Assembly (NCBI GenBank): GCA_015063905.1
Contig: SVTF01000008.1
Span: 1-64,000 of the forward strand
Reading direction: 5' to 3'
Length of the DNA stretch: 64,000 nt
Origin: Oscillospiraceae bacterium
GTDB lineage: Bacteria > Bacillota > Clostridia > Oscillospirales > CAG-272
Part shown: positions 46,554 through 56,648 of the stretch, piece by piece
Position numbering within the stretch: the stretch's first letter is position 1
How the letters are laid out: the number at the start of each line of letters is the position of its first letter
Made by a program: the position numbers and the translations under genes
The notes under the pieces: generated by a model
What the model was told of the DNA's origin: nothing
What the model saw: the letters and a program-made list of their open reading frames with translations, nothing else
Database searches by the model: none

Positions 46554-48857
46554 TTAATTACCCGATTCGTAGATGTCGGGATCTATGGGCATCCATTCAT
46601 AACCCTCAGCATAGGTGATCTTGTAGGTGTATGTTACTTTATTTCCTTTTTTGTCTACACCGTCAACCTTGATATACTTGATGAGGTCGGTTTCTTCGCC
46701 CTTCTTTTCGACTCGCTCGATTACGCACTTGTCCTTGAAGAGATAGAAGTAATTGGAGCTGGTGTATACGAAGGCTTGCTTTGTGAAGTTGCTGAATGAC
46801 GTTCCAAAATAGGTAAGAGGAGAAGCCTTCCAATTATCAAAGTTGTTATATATGTACTTGGCGCACGTAAGCTCGTATTCCTCGTATTTCTTGTCGCTAA
46901 GACTCATCTTTTGCAAGAACATGTTGGGATAATAGTTGGAAGAGGTTTCCCAGAACAAGAACTTGTTGTTGAGGTTAAGCATATCGCTGTTGATGAGATA
47001 CGCGGACTGATTAAATACGATAGGAGCAACGGGCATATCGTTCATAAGTATCTCTTCCGCACGGTGGAGATCTGAGCTTCTGGAGGAGATTGTCTTTTGA
47101 GCGTATATCTTTTCCGCAACCGCGTCAAATTCAGCGGAGCTATATCCCGTTATGTGCGGAGAAGGCTGATAATTGTTGGAGTCTGACATGTCAAGCGCCT
47201 GTCCCGAGAAGCCCGTAGCAAAGGGAGCAAGGACGGAGAAGGGATCTGCGGAATAAGCTACAACATCGGCAATAGCCGTATCGAAATCTCCTCTTCTGAA
47301 CGCCTCGTCATAGAGGTCGTCGCAAAGGTCGGAGGGAATGGAGTTAACGTCCTTGTGATAGTCGTTATTTGCAATTGTACCGATCTTTTCAACGGTTACG
47401 TTGAAGCCGAGGGCACACCATGCCGCGCAAACCTGCTCTGCAACGTAAACGAGATCCTCGTCATATGCTGCAACTGAGAGGGTGAACGTGTAAGCGGAGG
47501 GAGTGATGCCGGCATTTGCGAGAAGCTGCTGAGCCTTTGCGGTATCGGTTGCGAGGTATTGATAGTTGTTCTTTGCGTTGTCGCGGAAGGTGTTCTTAAT
47601 ATCCGCGGTATCTGCCACACCCGTGGGAACAAGACCGGTTGCCTTGTTAGCGAATACAAGCTTCTTTGCGATTTCGCCACGGTTTATTGCCAAGGACAGT
47701 GCCTGACGGACCGCGGTGTTTGCAAACAGCTTTTCATAAGTTACGCTTCCGTCTGCCAAGGTCTTAGCCACATCCGCATTCTGATTGAAAAATGCCGAAG
47801 TGGTGGAAAGAGAATCCTTAACGATAGCCTCATCCTTAAACGAGCTTCTTATGGACATCGGAATGTCACCGACAAACAGGATGGCACCATCGTTATAAGC
47901 CTTCTTTACGGCATCTGCGCTAAGCGAGCAATCAACGATTATCCTATAAGGTGTAACCGACTTGTCAAGCATCTCGTCCTTTTCGGAGTTGCGGAAGTAG
48001 TACATGTTTCGCTCGAGAACAAAGCTGCTCATGATCTGCTCCTTGAAGCTGCTTACCTCGGTAGCGTTGGTGTACATATCGTTACCGTTCTTATCCTTCA
48101 TGACCTTATTATCCTTGTCTACCATTTTGATAGAGTAGTAAAGGTCGTTATATACGTTTTCACCGTTTGTTGCAAAGGAGACTCTGGAAAGCTTAAAGGG
48201 ACCGCTGTATGCGGATACGCTGGGCTTCTTGGACCAGTCGGCGTTTTTGGACGCGATATCCTCACGCAGAGGAGCGAGAGCCAAGCTTGTCAGGTTCATA
48301 AGGAAGTGATCGTAATCGATCTGACTCTCAAACTGAATGGTAAGCAGCTTGTCATCGGCGAAAAGACCGATATCGTCCTTAGAAACGTCCGCGTTATTGT
48401 AAGCTCGCGCGTTCTTTATGTCAAACAAGAGAGAAGCAGCCTCAAAGGAATTATTGGGGTTTAGCAATCTCTTCCATGCGTATACAACGTCATCTGCGGT
48501 AACGGGAACGTTATCGGACCAGAAGGCATCCTCCCTGATCTCTATATACATGTAATACTCGGTGACGTCGTTATCGACCTTCTTTTTCTCGGTGCGATAG
48601 CTCTTTGCCAGCGAGTTCTGAACCTTTCCGTTGCCGTCCAGCGTAAACAGTGTTTCGAACAGCATGCCCACCACGCTTCTTGTCGCATCGTTATTATAGG
48701 CGTAAGCGGGGTCAAGGTTATAAATGTTTTCGGTTAAGTACATGATTACCTGCTGTCCCTTGTACTCCGACTGCGGATCTATTCTGCCGCTGCATCCTAC
48801 AAAGACGGAAACGCAGAGCAAAAGGCAAAGGAACAGAGCGATTATGCGCTTGGTCAT
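46554..48857 (-). CDS. Peptide/oligopeptide ABC-transporter substrate-binding lipoprotein
   Basis: Lipobox MTKRIIALFLCLLLCVSVFVGCSG; SBP_bac_5 features (YLTENIYNLDPAYAYNNDATRSVVGMLFETL). Confidence 0.88.
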   Translation of the reverse strand: MTKRIIALFLCLLLCVSVFVGCSGRIDPQSEYKGQQVIMYLTENIYNLDPAYAYNNDATRSVVGMLFETLFTLDGNGKVQNSLAKSYRTEKKKVDNDVTEYYMYIEIREDAFWSDNVPVTADDVVYAWKRLLNPNNSFEAASLLFDIKNARAYNNADVSKDDIGLFADDKLLTIQFESQIDYDHFLMNLTSLALAPLREDIASKNADWSKKPSVSAYSGPFKLSRVSFATNGENVYNDLYYSIKMVDKDNKVMKDKNGNDMYTNATEVSSFKEQIMSSFVLERNMYYFRNSEKDEMLDKSVTPYRIIVDCSLSADAVKKAYNDGAILFVGDIPMSIRSSFKDEAIVKDSLSTTSAFFNQNADVAKTLADGSVTYEKLFANTAVRQALSLAINRGEIAKKLVFANKATGLVPTGVADTADIKNTFRDNAKNNYQYLATDTAKAQQLLANAGITPSAYTFTLSVAAYDEDLVYVAEQVCAAWCALGFNVTVEKIGTIANNDYHKDVNSIPSDLCDDLYDEAFRRGDFDTAIADVVAYSADPFSVLAPFATGFSGQALDMSDSNNYQPSPHITGYSSAEFDAVAEKIYAQKTISSRSSDLHRAEEILMNDMPVAPIVFNQSAYLINSDMLNLNNKFLFWETSSNYYPNMFLQKMSLSDKKYEEYELTCAKYIYNNFDNWKASPLTYFGTSFSNFTKQAFVYTSSNYFYLFKDKCVIERVEKKGEETDLIKYIKVDGVDKKGNKVTYTYKITYAEGYEWMPIDPDIYESGN

Positions 48858-49191
48858 GTTAAGAGTCCTCCTGAATATGTGTATTAGCGTGAGTAAAACC
48901 AAATATTGACTCATAGTATTATACCACACAATCCCCGAATAATCAAGGGAATATAAGAATATAAATATATATTCGTGATTTTAGACAGTATAGAGTAACT
49001 TGATTTGTGCATTTTTCACACGCGCTTGTGCGTAAAAGCTTACTGATAAATATTATAAACCGAAATTTTGGCAAAAGCAATTGCACTTTTGCTTTATTTT
49101 GTAAATTTTAAATTAATTTTAGCGGCGGTACGTTATTATTTCGAAGGCGGTAAAATACAATATAGCCAAGAGAAAAACAAGAGAAACGGAG

Positions 49192-50334
49192 ATGCTTATG
49201 AAAAAAGATATCATTAAAAGGGGAGAGCCGCAAAATCATGTGCTGTATGAGCCGGCAGAGCCGCTTTTTGTGGGATCGATGCCTGTCGACAGTCACAGGT
49301 TAAGGATGTTGCGAATGGTGCTTTGCGGCATAGGAGCGCTTATACTGTGCGCCGCGTTTATATTTGTGGGGGTAAGCGCGCATGGCGCGTCGGGCACTAA
49401 TACCGACACCGCAGGGCAGATAGGCGAAATGGCCACAGATCCGCAAGACGCCACGCATACGCCTCCGCAATTGACCGAGACCGTGGAGGAGTCCGAGGAG
49501 GAAAGCGCCACCGACCGATATTACGGCAACGATGAAACGGAAGAACAGGAAAGCACAGAGGAGCAAAGCGACACCCAGCACTCGCCTGAGCCTCCTTATT
49601 TGGAGCAGACACAATATGCCTATAAAGATATTTCCGAAATCAGCGCGGGAGAGGGCTATGTTGTAAATTATACGTCCAAAAGTCCCGACGTCGACGGACT
49701 CATAGACCGCGGATTCGTATATTCCGTGCCCAAAAACAGTCCGGCACCCATCGTGATGATAATGCATACCCACACCTCAGAGCAATATTATGGGGAAGAC
49801 GCGAGCTCGCGTTATGACCTTGACAGCGTGGTTATAGTGGGTGACAGGATAACTGCCGCGCTGAATGCCAGAGGACTTAGCGCTATACACTGTACCGTGA
49901 TACACGACGGGGGCGAAAACAACGCATACATATCGGCAAGGGAAACGATACGCGCCATGCTGAAGATATATCCGTCCATAAAATACGTCATAGACGTACA
50001 TAGAATGGAGCTTCGGGACGGCGATGGAAACACACTGGCAACCTTGGTTACCAAAAGCGGCGCGGCGCAGGTCAGACTTACTGTGGGAACAGACACAAAG
50101 CTGGAGGGAGAATGGCAGGACGATCTTTCGCTTGCGCTCGCGCTAAGGGAGCGGCTGAATGATGGCGGCAGTCGGGCTTGCGCGCCTGTAGTCATATCTC
50201 ACGGTGGATATAACGGAGACATGTGTCGCTTTTATCTGATGCTTGACGTCGGGGCTTCGGGCAACTCAACTACTCAGGCGATACGCGCGGGGGAGAGCTT
50301 TGCGCGGGCGTTGGCAGAAGTGCTGCTTGATTAA
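49192..50334 (+). CDS. spoIIP: Stage II sporulation protein P
   Basis: IVMIMHTHTSEQYY, IKYVIDVHRMEL, C-terminal amidase region. Confidence 0.85.
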   Translation: MLMKKDIIKRGEPQNHVLYEPAEPLFVGSMPVDSHRLRMLRMVLCGIGALILCAAFIFVGVSAHGASGTNTDTAGQIGEMATDPQDATHTPPQLTETVEESEEESATDRYYGNDETEEQESTEEQSDTQHSPEPPYLEQTQYAYKDISEISAGEGYVVNYTSKSPDVDGLIDRGFVYSVPKNSPAPIVMIMHTHTSEQYYGEDASSRYDLDSVVIVGDRITAALNARGLSAIHCTVIHDGGENNAYISARETIRAMLKIYPSIKYVIDVHRMELRDGDGNTLATLVTKSGAAQVRLTVGTDTKLEGEWQDDLSLALALRERLNDGGSRACAPVVISHGGYNGDMCRFYLMLDVGASGNSTTQAIRAGESFARALAEVLLD

Positions 50335-50372
50335 GGGCAGAGCATCCCAAAAGGGAAAACGCGTGAGTATAA

Positions 50373-50406
50373 AAAAGGCTTTCGGTACACACCCGAAAGC
50401 CTTTAT
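50373..50406. terminator. Bidirectional terminator
   Basis: aaaaggctttcggtacacacccgaaagccttta. Confidence 0.8.
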
Positions 50407-50416
50407 GTTTTTTTGA

Positions 50417-50725
50417 TTACTTTGCGCTTTTTTTAGCCATGCTTTTGAAAAGCAAAAACTCAAACAATGAGATGGCAAGACAGAGAATAAGACCTATACC
50501 CATGGAAAGCGTTTGTGCTTCCATAGCACCGATGATACCGAAAAACGCAAAGATAAGCGCTACTATAGCTGTCGCCTTTTCAAGCTTGACCGCAACGGGA
50601 CAGGTAATTGCTGCGACTATAGCGCAGATAAAAGATATAAGCTTGTCTCCTATGGTTGTTTCGCGATTGTGGCGCGTACCTATCGTACCCGCGTTGAAGC
50701 GTGTGTTTTCGTAATAAGCGTTCAT
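50417..50725 (-). CDS. Small hypothetical membrane protein
   Basis: MNAYYENTRFNAGTIGTRHNRETTIGDKLISFICAIVAAITCPVAVKLEK..., SD ggagg. Confidence 0.7.
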   Translation of the reverse strand: MNAYYENTRFNAGTIGTRHNRETTIGDKLISFICAIVAAITCPVAVKLEKATAIVALIFAFFGIIGAMEAQTLSMGIGLILCLAISLFEFLLFKSMAKKSAK

Positions 50726-50896
50726 AATATATCCTCCTTGGTGGGTGGTGTGTTGGCATTTCTTAAATTGGAAAAAATATGCCGATTTTGATGCAAGATT
50801 TTCCGTCTGTGATGACATTATAGCACCAAAAACGGAACTTGTCAACACTTTTTTGCAAAAAAATTCGCTTTTTGGAAAATTTTTTACAAAAAGCTC

Positions 50897-50925
50897 TTTA
50901 CAAATCGGAAAAACCGTGGTATAAT
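50897..50925 (+). promoter_or_regulatory. Promoter TTTACA-17-TATAAT with cgg-aaaaa-ccg inverted repeat in the spacer
   Basis: tttacaaatcggaaaaaccgtggtataat. Confidence 0.65.
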
Positions 50926-51003
50926 GTTTCCGTAATCAGAAATTTGGGTGCTTATAAACGAGGACAGATCAGTAAACCACCAAATGAAAGGGATGGAATT
51001 GCT

Positions 51004-51807
51004 ATGGAAACGTATATTGACAGAATAAAACAAATCAAGAATCAAAAAAAGATCACTAATGACCGTCTTTCCGAAATGACGGAGATACCGCTCGGAACGC
51101 TGTCCAAGATACTTGCCGGCATAAGTGACTCTCCAAAGCTCGCCAACATAGTATCCATATGTGAGGCGTTGGGATGCTCTGTCGATTATATACTGACGGG
51201 AATTCCCGAGAACACCAATAACTATACTCTGGATACCTACGAGATGGATCTTGTAGAGGATTACCGCAAGCTTGATGACCACGGCCGCGAGCTTATCTCG
51301 ATGGTTATTTCCAAGGAACTTGAAAGGTGTGCGGAGAATGTTGAGTCGCCTCGCTTTGACGCTCGGATAGTTGCGGGAAGAGGCATGACCAAGACTTCTA
51401 TTCGCAAGAACACCATAAAGCAGGCTATGGGAATATCGCGCCGCAGTATTGAGCTGTACGATATGCCGGTCAGCGCGGGAACGGGAATGTTTTTGGCTGA
51501 CAGTCAGATAACAACAATAAATATTCCTTCCAATCCCGAAACAGAGAGCGCCGATTTCGCGCTCAGGATCAAGGGCAACAGTATGGAACCCAAATACCGA
51601 GACGGAGACGTTTTGCTGGTTGAGGAATGTGACTCTGTTGAATACGGCGAGCTTGGAATCTTTATTCTTGACGGAGAGAGTTATTTTAAGCAGTATGGCG
51701 GAGACAGACTCATTTCGCTTAACCCCGAATACTCGGATATTCTGCTAAAGGGATTTGACGATATTTCCTGCTGCGGCAAGGTAATAGGTAAGCTTAAAAG
51801 AAAATAA
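51004..51807 (+). CDS. XRE HTH plus S24 (LexA/CI-like) peptidase repressor
   Basis: N-terminal HTH (ITNDRLSEMTEIPLGTLSKILAG), AG cleavage-type site MPVSAGTGMF, GNSMEPKYRDGD Ser motif, GESYFKQY Lys motif. Confidence 0.88.
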   Translation: METYIDRIKQIKNQKKITNDRLSEMTEIPLGTLSKILAGISDSPKLANIVSICEALGCSVDYILTGIPENTNNYTLDTYEMDLVEDYRKLDDHGRELISMVISKELERCAENVESPRFDARIVAGRGMTKTSIRKNTIKQAMGISRRSIELYDMPVSAGTGMFLADSQITTINIPSNPETESADFALRIKGNSMEPKYRDGDVLLVEECDSVEYGELGIFILDGESYFKQYGGDRLISLNPEYSDILLKGFDDISCCGKVIGKLKRK

Positions 51808-51814
51808 AAAAAGA

Positions 51815-51868
51815 ACCGCACGCTTTCGTAGTGCCTATAAGGACGCTGCGCAAACGTGCGGCTTTTTT
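51815..51868 (+). terminator. Terminator after S24 repressor
   Basis: ccgcacg...cgtgcggcttttttatt. Confidence 0.7.
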
Positions 51869-51904
51869 ATTTGTAAGCTTTATTTACAACCAAGAGTTAG
51901 GGGA

Positions 51905-53338
51905 TCAGTCCCAAGCTTCTTGCAGCTTTTGTCCCCACCCCTCGATATCGTCGTCATCAATATCGCTGATTCTGTCAAATTCCTTTTCGGGAGTAGGCAT
52001 CTTGTCGTTCTGATCCACGGTTATTGTCAGATCTGTCTTATACACGCTGCTTCCGTCGTACATGGAGATCTTCTTGATTGCCATCTTTGTGACTTCGCCC
52101 GATACAGATACTGTTCCCTCGATAACGTAGGCTCCGTCGCCTATGTCGATCGTCATAGTCTCTTTGCTCTTGTTGACTGTGTATGAGAACACTTCGGAAT
52201 CGTTTACAGTAAGTACGGATTCGTATTTCTTGGCATCGTCCTTAACGATCTCGTACACGATCTCTGTGCCTGCCGTTTCTATCGTGATCATGTTCGTGCT
52301 CTTGATGCCCTTTGTTCCAAAGTCAATGGAGAACACCTCGTTCTTGTTGACATTGAGCGTGAGCTTGAGAAGCATAGAGGACAGATTGGGGGTTACAATC
52401 TCGATTTCTACGTTTGTTTTGCTCTCCGTGATGTTGTCACACCAATCGTCCACGGTGTCCTCAAACTCTTCAATAAATTCCTCGTATGCCTCGGCGAGAG
52501 AATCATAATCGCTGCCCTCAAGCAGCTGATCCGCGGACGAAAGCTCTTGCTCGTACTTTTCAAGGAAATTGATAACGTCCTTATCGTTTGCCAGAAATTC
52601 ATAGAATCCTTCTAGGAAATGGGCTATATCCTTTTGGTCAAAGGAAACGGTAACAACTCTTGCGTTCTCCTTGGTTCCGTTTAGCTTTACCGACGTGCTT
52701 TCTGCCTCAAACTCGGCATTCTGACAGAATATCTCCCAAGCCTTGTTTATGTATTTGGAAAGTATTCTTTTGGCGTCGTTTTTGAGGTTATCGTTTCTCT
52801 TGGAATCAAAGGATTCCAGAGCGGAAACTATCTGGTCGTACGCATCCTCGTCGGGTATAGAGTAATCCGAGCCCGAGTCGTATGCGAAGATAGAATCCTC
52901 AAAATCTTCCGCCGCTTCTCCTTTTACGATACCGATGATCGTGTCAAAGATCTCGGTCTCCTCCAAGTACATCTTGTCCTCGGAGACGTAGAGGCTTCCC
53001 GCGAGCTTGAAATCGTTGGCGTTATTTTGGAACTTAAACTTATCAAGCATAAAGGCTTTGTCGGAAAAATACATCTTTCCGGACAGCTTGAAGGGAGTAT
53101 CCTCGACTGAACCCTCCTCGGAGTAAAATTTGTTCATGGACACTTCAAGAGAGCCCTTTTTGATCATATTTGTCAATGGCGCGATCTCCTCGCGCTTTCC
53201 AAAGTCGTTAAATACGCCCATCACGGCATTTTTCGCGACGTTCTGAGGCGTGTTGTTGTAAATGATGATACCGATTCCAACTGCGGCACCAACAAATACA
53301 ACTGCGGCTAAAATTATTACCAAAATCTTGATTTTCAA
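51905..53338 (-). CDS. Hypothetical secreted/membrane-anchored protein, 477 aa
   Basis: N-terminal TM MKIKILVIILAAVVFVGAAVGIGIIIYNN; no recognised domain. Confidence 0.75.
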   Translation of the reverse strand: MKIKILVIILAAVVFVGAAVGIGIIIYNNTPQNVAKNAVMGVFNDFGKREEIAPLTNMIKKGSLEVSMNKFYSEEGSVEDTPFKLSGKMYFSDKAFMLDKFKFQNNANDFKLAGSLYVSEDKMYLEETEIFDTIIGIVKGEAAEDFEDSIFAYDSGSDYSIPDEDAYDQIVSALESFDSKRNDNLKNDAKRILSKYINKAWEIFCQNAEFEAESTSVKLNGTKENARVVTVSFDQKDIAHFLEGFYEFLANDKDVINFLEKYEQELSSADQLLEGSDYDSLAEAYEEFIEEFEDTVDDWCDNITESKTNVEIEIVTPNLSSMLLKLTLNVNKNEVFSIDFGTKGIKSTNMITIETAGTEIVYEIVKDDAKKYESVLTVNDSEVFSYTVNKSKETMTIDIGDGAYVIEGTVSVSGEVTKMAIKKISMYDGSSVYKTDLTITVDQNDKMPTPEKEFDRISDIDDDDIEGWGQKLQEAWD

Positions 53339-53624
53339 AGTAAAGTCCTCCTTATACTCAAATCAATAAATCAGAATATGTTATCATTATACACCCCGAC
53401 TTGAAAAAAGTCAAGTTGAAAGTATTGTCTATTTTTACAAATATATATAGGTTTAAGTAATCAATATGGACAATATGACGCTAATGCGCGGCAATACTGT
53501 CCATAATTCTGCGGCTTTTATCGTATTTGGGGATATCTCTCGCGTCGTGTTAGACGGTCGTTTTGCAACGTGTCCTTGTAATGTTGAAGCCGTTTTCGAC
53601 TGACACAAAATTTATCAAAGCTTG

Positions 53625-54137
53625 TTATGTTGTGCCTTTTTTGCGTTCGTCATTCACCAAGTATCTTACGCCGGTTGAGGTCATGTCAAGCTCTGTTTTG
53701 AAAAACGAGGGGTAGATGGTAATGCTGTCGCTTGGAGATACCCACCTCAAGTGCTCGCGGACGTTGTCTTCCGTGAAGCTTTCGCTGACGGGACAAAAGC
53801 CGTCGGGCATTTTCATATAAAAATAGAACGAGATCTCGTATATCAGCTTGCCGAGATTTGAGGGCATATCGCCGTAAAAGTAGTTTTCGTGAACGAAGCC
53901 GAGGCGGTCAACGTCAATTTTCACGCCCGTTTCCTCAAGCACCTCGCGCACAATGGCTTCTTTGGCAGTCTCGCCCATCTTTATCCTGCCGCCAACGGAG
54001 TAGAGATAGTCGTTTCTCTCGTTGCCCACCATCAAAATCTTTCCGTCCTTCATAATGATCGCGCCCACGCGGACGTTCAGAATACCGTCGTCGCAGGGTA
54101 CGCACATGTCTTTATTCATTTTCTCACCTCGTATCAA
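53625..54137 (-). CDS. NUDIX hydrolase
   Basis: GGRIKMGETAKEAIVREVLEETGVKI (Nudix box). Confidence 0.9.
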   Translation of the reverse strand: MIRGEKMNKDMCVPCDDGILNVRVGAIIMKDGKILMVGNERNDYLYSVGGRIKMGETAKEAIVREVLEETGVKIDVDRLGFVHENYFYGDMPSNLGKLIYEISFYFYMKMPDGFCPVSESFTEDNVREHLRWVSPSDSITIYPSFFKTELDMTSTGVRYLVNDERKKGTT

Positions 54138-54141
54138 AAAT

Positions 54142-54843
54142 TCAAAAGTAAAACGGATTTGCTACATTTTCCGCGCCGAAAACTTTTACCGCCATTCGAT
54201 ACATCGCTCTTGCGTGAATACGGTCGTGCCAGATGAAACGGCGCAGGACTTTGCGGAGCGACCAAAGCTCACCGTAGCTACCTTCAATAACGGCGTTACC
54301 GAGAAAATCGAGCTTTTTTTCGAGCGTCTCAAATCCGCGCTTGCGGCATTCGAAAATATTGCCGCCGTTATCGGCATCGACTTCTATTTCAGCAAAGTAA
54401 TATTCGTTTACGTTTTTGGTATGCTCGTACATTTCATCGGCAGAGCGCGGAACTTGACCGTAAAAGGTCTTGCGTTCCGCCGTGGCTTTTGCGCTCTTGT
54501 CGGGGACAGACTCATACAAAGCTATGAAATCCCTTGCCGATTTTAATGCAAGTGCCTTCAAATTTTCATATTCCTGCGCTGTAAGCAGGGCTTTTTCGCT
54601 TGGAAACAGCACGTCGGAATCGGCATCCTTGATGGCAAGATCGGATTCCTTTTCGCAGGCAATCACAACTTCTATGTCATCGGGGGCATCCGCACCCAAC
54701 CATTTGAGATAAGAGGTGATCTCTTGGGGCATTTTTTCAATTGCAACTTCAAGACTTTCGCCGCGCGTGTATGCGCCGATATGATCCACCGCATACAGCA
54801 AAGTATCGTTTCCGTTATGCTCCCACACACAATTTACAGTCAT
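54142..54843 (-). CDS. Hypothetical protein: possible HicB-like N-terminus plus DinB-like C-terminus
   Basis: IGAYTRGESLEVAIEKMPQEITSYLKW; DEMYEHTKNVNEYYFAEI...RRFIWHDRIHARAMYRMAVKVFG. Confidence 0.5.
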   Translation of the reverse strand: MTVNCVWEHNGNDTLLYAVDHIGAYTRGESLEVAIEKMPQEITSYLKWLGADAPDDIEVVIACEKESDLAIKDADSDVLFPSEKALLTAQEYENLKALALKSARDFIALYESVPDKSAKATAERKTFYGQVPRSADEMYEHTKNVNEYYFAEIEVDADNGGNIFECRKRGFETLEKKLDFLGNAVIEGSYGELWSLRKVLRRFIWHDRIHARAMYRMAVKVFGAENVANPFYF

Positions 54844-55478
54844 ATTTCAACCTCCAACGCTCCTGCCATAAAGGATACGAGCCTTTGTCTGTATTCGCCG
54901 AGCATTATGTTTTCATTAGTGGTGTCATATTTGTTGTCGCCCGATTCCGTGAAATAGTCCATAGTGTTGCGATTGAGCGATATAGAGTCAAGCGGCCAGC
55001 CGGGGTGGCGCTTGGCAGACGGTCGGCTTACAAGATAAAAAGAGCTTGCCCTTGTCGCCTCGCTATCCTCCATATAGGTCGAGAGCTTTCCGCAATTATA
55101 AACGGCAATGCCGTCAAGATAGTACGCGAGAGCTTTTCCACCAAGAGATGAGGAGAGGGCGGCGTAATATTCTATCATTTCATCGTCGGACAGTCTTTTG
55201 CCGCGAGGAGCTCTGATATTAAGCCCGGGCTGACGCTCGTCGTCAAGCGGTAAGCCGTCAAAATACAGTCCCGAGTCGTTGCAGATCACTCTATCGAAAA
55301 AACTGCCGTAAAATTTAGCCTTGATGGCAGCGTTTTCCTCGGGTGTTTTACCCGATTCGTCAGGCTCTTGCGTTATGCCGAGATCGCCGAGCGTAACAAA
55401 TTCTATATCGAATCCCGACATAAGCTCCTCAAAGCGTCTGACCTTGGACGGATTCGTTGTTCCTATAAGCACCTTCAT
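54840..55478 (-). CDS. Second Ham1/RdgB-like non-canonical NTP pyrophosphatase
   Basis: MKVLIGTTNPSKVRRFEELM, EENAAIKAKFYGSFFDRVICNDSGLYFDGLP. Confidence 0.82.
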   Translation of the reverse strand: MKVLIGTTNPSKVRRFEELMSGFDIEFVTLGDLGITQEPDESGKTPEENAAIKAKFYGSFFDRVICNDSGLYFDGLPLDDERQPGLNIRAPRGKRLSDDEMIEYYAALSSSLGGKALAYYLDGIAVYNCGKLSTYMEDSEATRASSFYLVSRPSAKRHPGWPLDSISLNRNTMDYFTESGDNKYDTTNENIMLGEYRQRLVSFMAGALEVEI

Positions 55479-55605
55479 AAGTTCTCCGAAAATATAAGTG
55501 CGGCATAGCGCACCGTAAATAATGAATTAATTATATCACCAATTTATCTCAAAGTCAATCTTTCATCGCTTTGTTTTATCAACTGAAGGTTTATTTTTGC
55601 CACGG

Positions 55606-55634
55606 TTGACAAACCCGTCGTTTTGGGGTATAAT
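55606..55634 (+). promoter_or_regulatory. Perfect-consensus sigmaA promoter TTGACA-17-TATAAT
   Basis: ttgacaaacccgtcgttttggggtataat, directly upstream of the DHH gene. Confidence 0.8.
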
Positions 55635-55648
55635 CTATAACTGAAAAA

Positions 55649-56584
55649 ATGATCGGAGAGCAAAAAATGACGGAACTTTTGAAGGAAAAGATGCTTGACC
55701 TTGTCGCGCTTTGCAAAAAGGTGATAGGGGACGGCGGCAATATAGTTATCACGGGACACGACAATCCCGATGCTGACAGCGTTATATCCTCTGTTATGAT
55801 GCAGGGGCTTTTGTGGCGCGCGGGTGTTGATGTCGAGATCAAGCTGCCCACACCGCCCGACAGCGTGACCTTGCGCGATATGCAGACGCTTGGCATCTGG
55901 GATGATTCGCTTGTGTGTCCATTTGACGACGGTGACCTTCTTTTGCTCGTTGATCACCACAAGAGCTTTTATAAAAACCGCGTTATCGCATGCGTCGATC
56001 ATCATACTACGCCGCCTGCTCCCGAGTGCGAGCTTGCGATAGTGATAAAAGCCTCGTCGTGCGGAAAAATAATCTATGATATGCTGCGCGCCTGCGAGAT
56101 ATCATCGGAGGAGGACGAGCTTTTGGCGCTATACAGTGTCTATCTCGACACTCAGTCCTGCCGCAGCTCAAAATTCAATCGCGAAGACACGCCGTGGGTA
56201 GAGAAGTGCATCGAAAAATATTCGCTCGACCGCGAGTCGCTCGAGCTTATGGGCTTCTGCCTTAATGCGCCCAACACTCCGGTCGACGAGCTTGCTATGT
56301 ATGCATACAAGCGCTATGAGTTTTCAAGTGTTTGCGCATCGTCTGTTATACAGATTGATGAGAGCGAGGAAGGGTGGAATGGAGCCGTGGCGCGAGTGCT
56401 GGATCTGCTGCTGAACAAAATCGCCAATGAGGAGTATGCCGCGTGGGCGCTGGTAGTAAACAAGCCCTTGGTAAGTCGCTCGGACATTTATTGGATATAT
56501 AAAAACGGCGAAGTGAAAAAGATAGAGCTTGATCGGTTGGCTTCTCGTTCCCGCGACGTAATTCCCGTTGTAAGCTTAATATAA
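55649..56584 (+). CDS. DHH-family phosphoesterase
   Basis: ITGHDNPDADSVISSVMM, LLVDHHKSF, CVDHHTTPP. Confidence 0.85.
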   Translation: MIGEQKMTELLKEKMLDLVALCKKVIGDGGNIVITGHDNPDADSVISSVMMQGLLWRAGVDVEIKLPTPPDSVTLRDMQTLGIWDDSLVCPFDDGDLLLLVDHHKSFYKNRVIACVDHHTTPPAPECELAIVIKASSCGKIIYDMLRACEISSEEDELLALYSVYLDTQSCRSSKFNREDTPWVEKCIEKYSLDRESLELMGFCLNAPNTPVDELAMYAYKRYEFSSVCASSVIQIDESEEGWNGAVARVLDLLLNKIANEEYAAWALVVNKPLVSRSDIYWIYKNGEVKKIELDRLASRSRDVIPVVSLI

Positions 56585-56648
56585 TTAAACAATTGATTTA
56601 AATATAAACCGAAAATAGACTTATTTCGACAATTTTTAAGGATAAACG

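Noticed and set aside
47559-48464. 301-aa plus-strand ORF
   Set aside because: Antisense to the substrate-binding lipoprotein gene.
54142-54843. HicAB toxin-antitoxin system
   Set aside because: Only a HicB-like N-terminal impression; no HicA-sized partner next to it.
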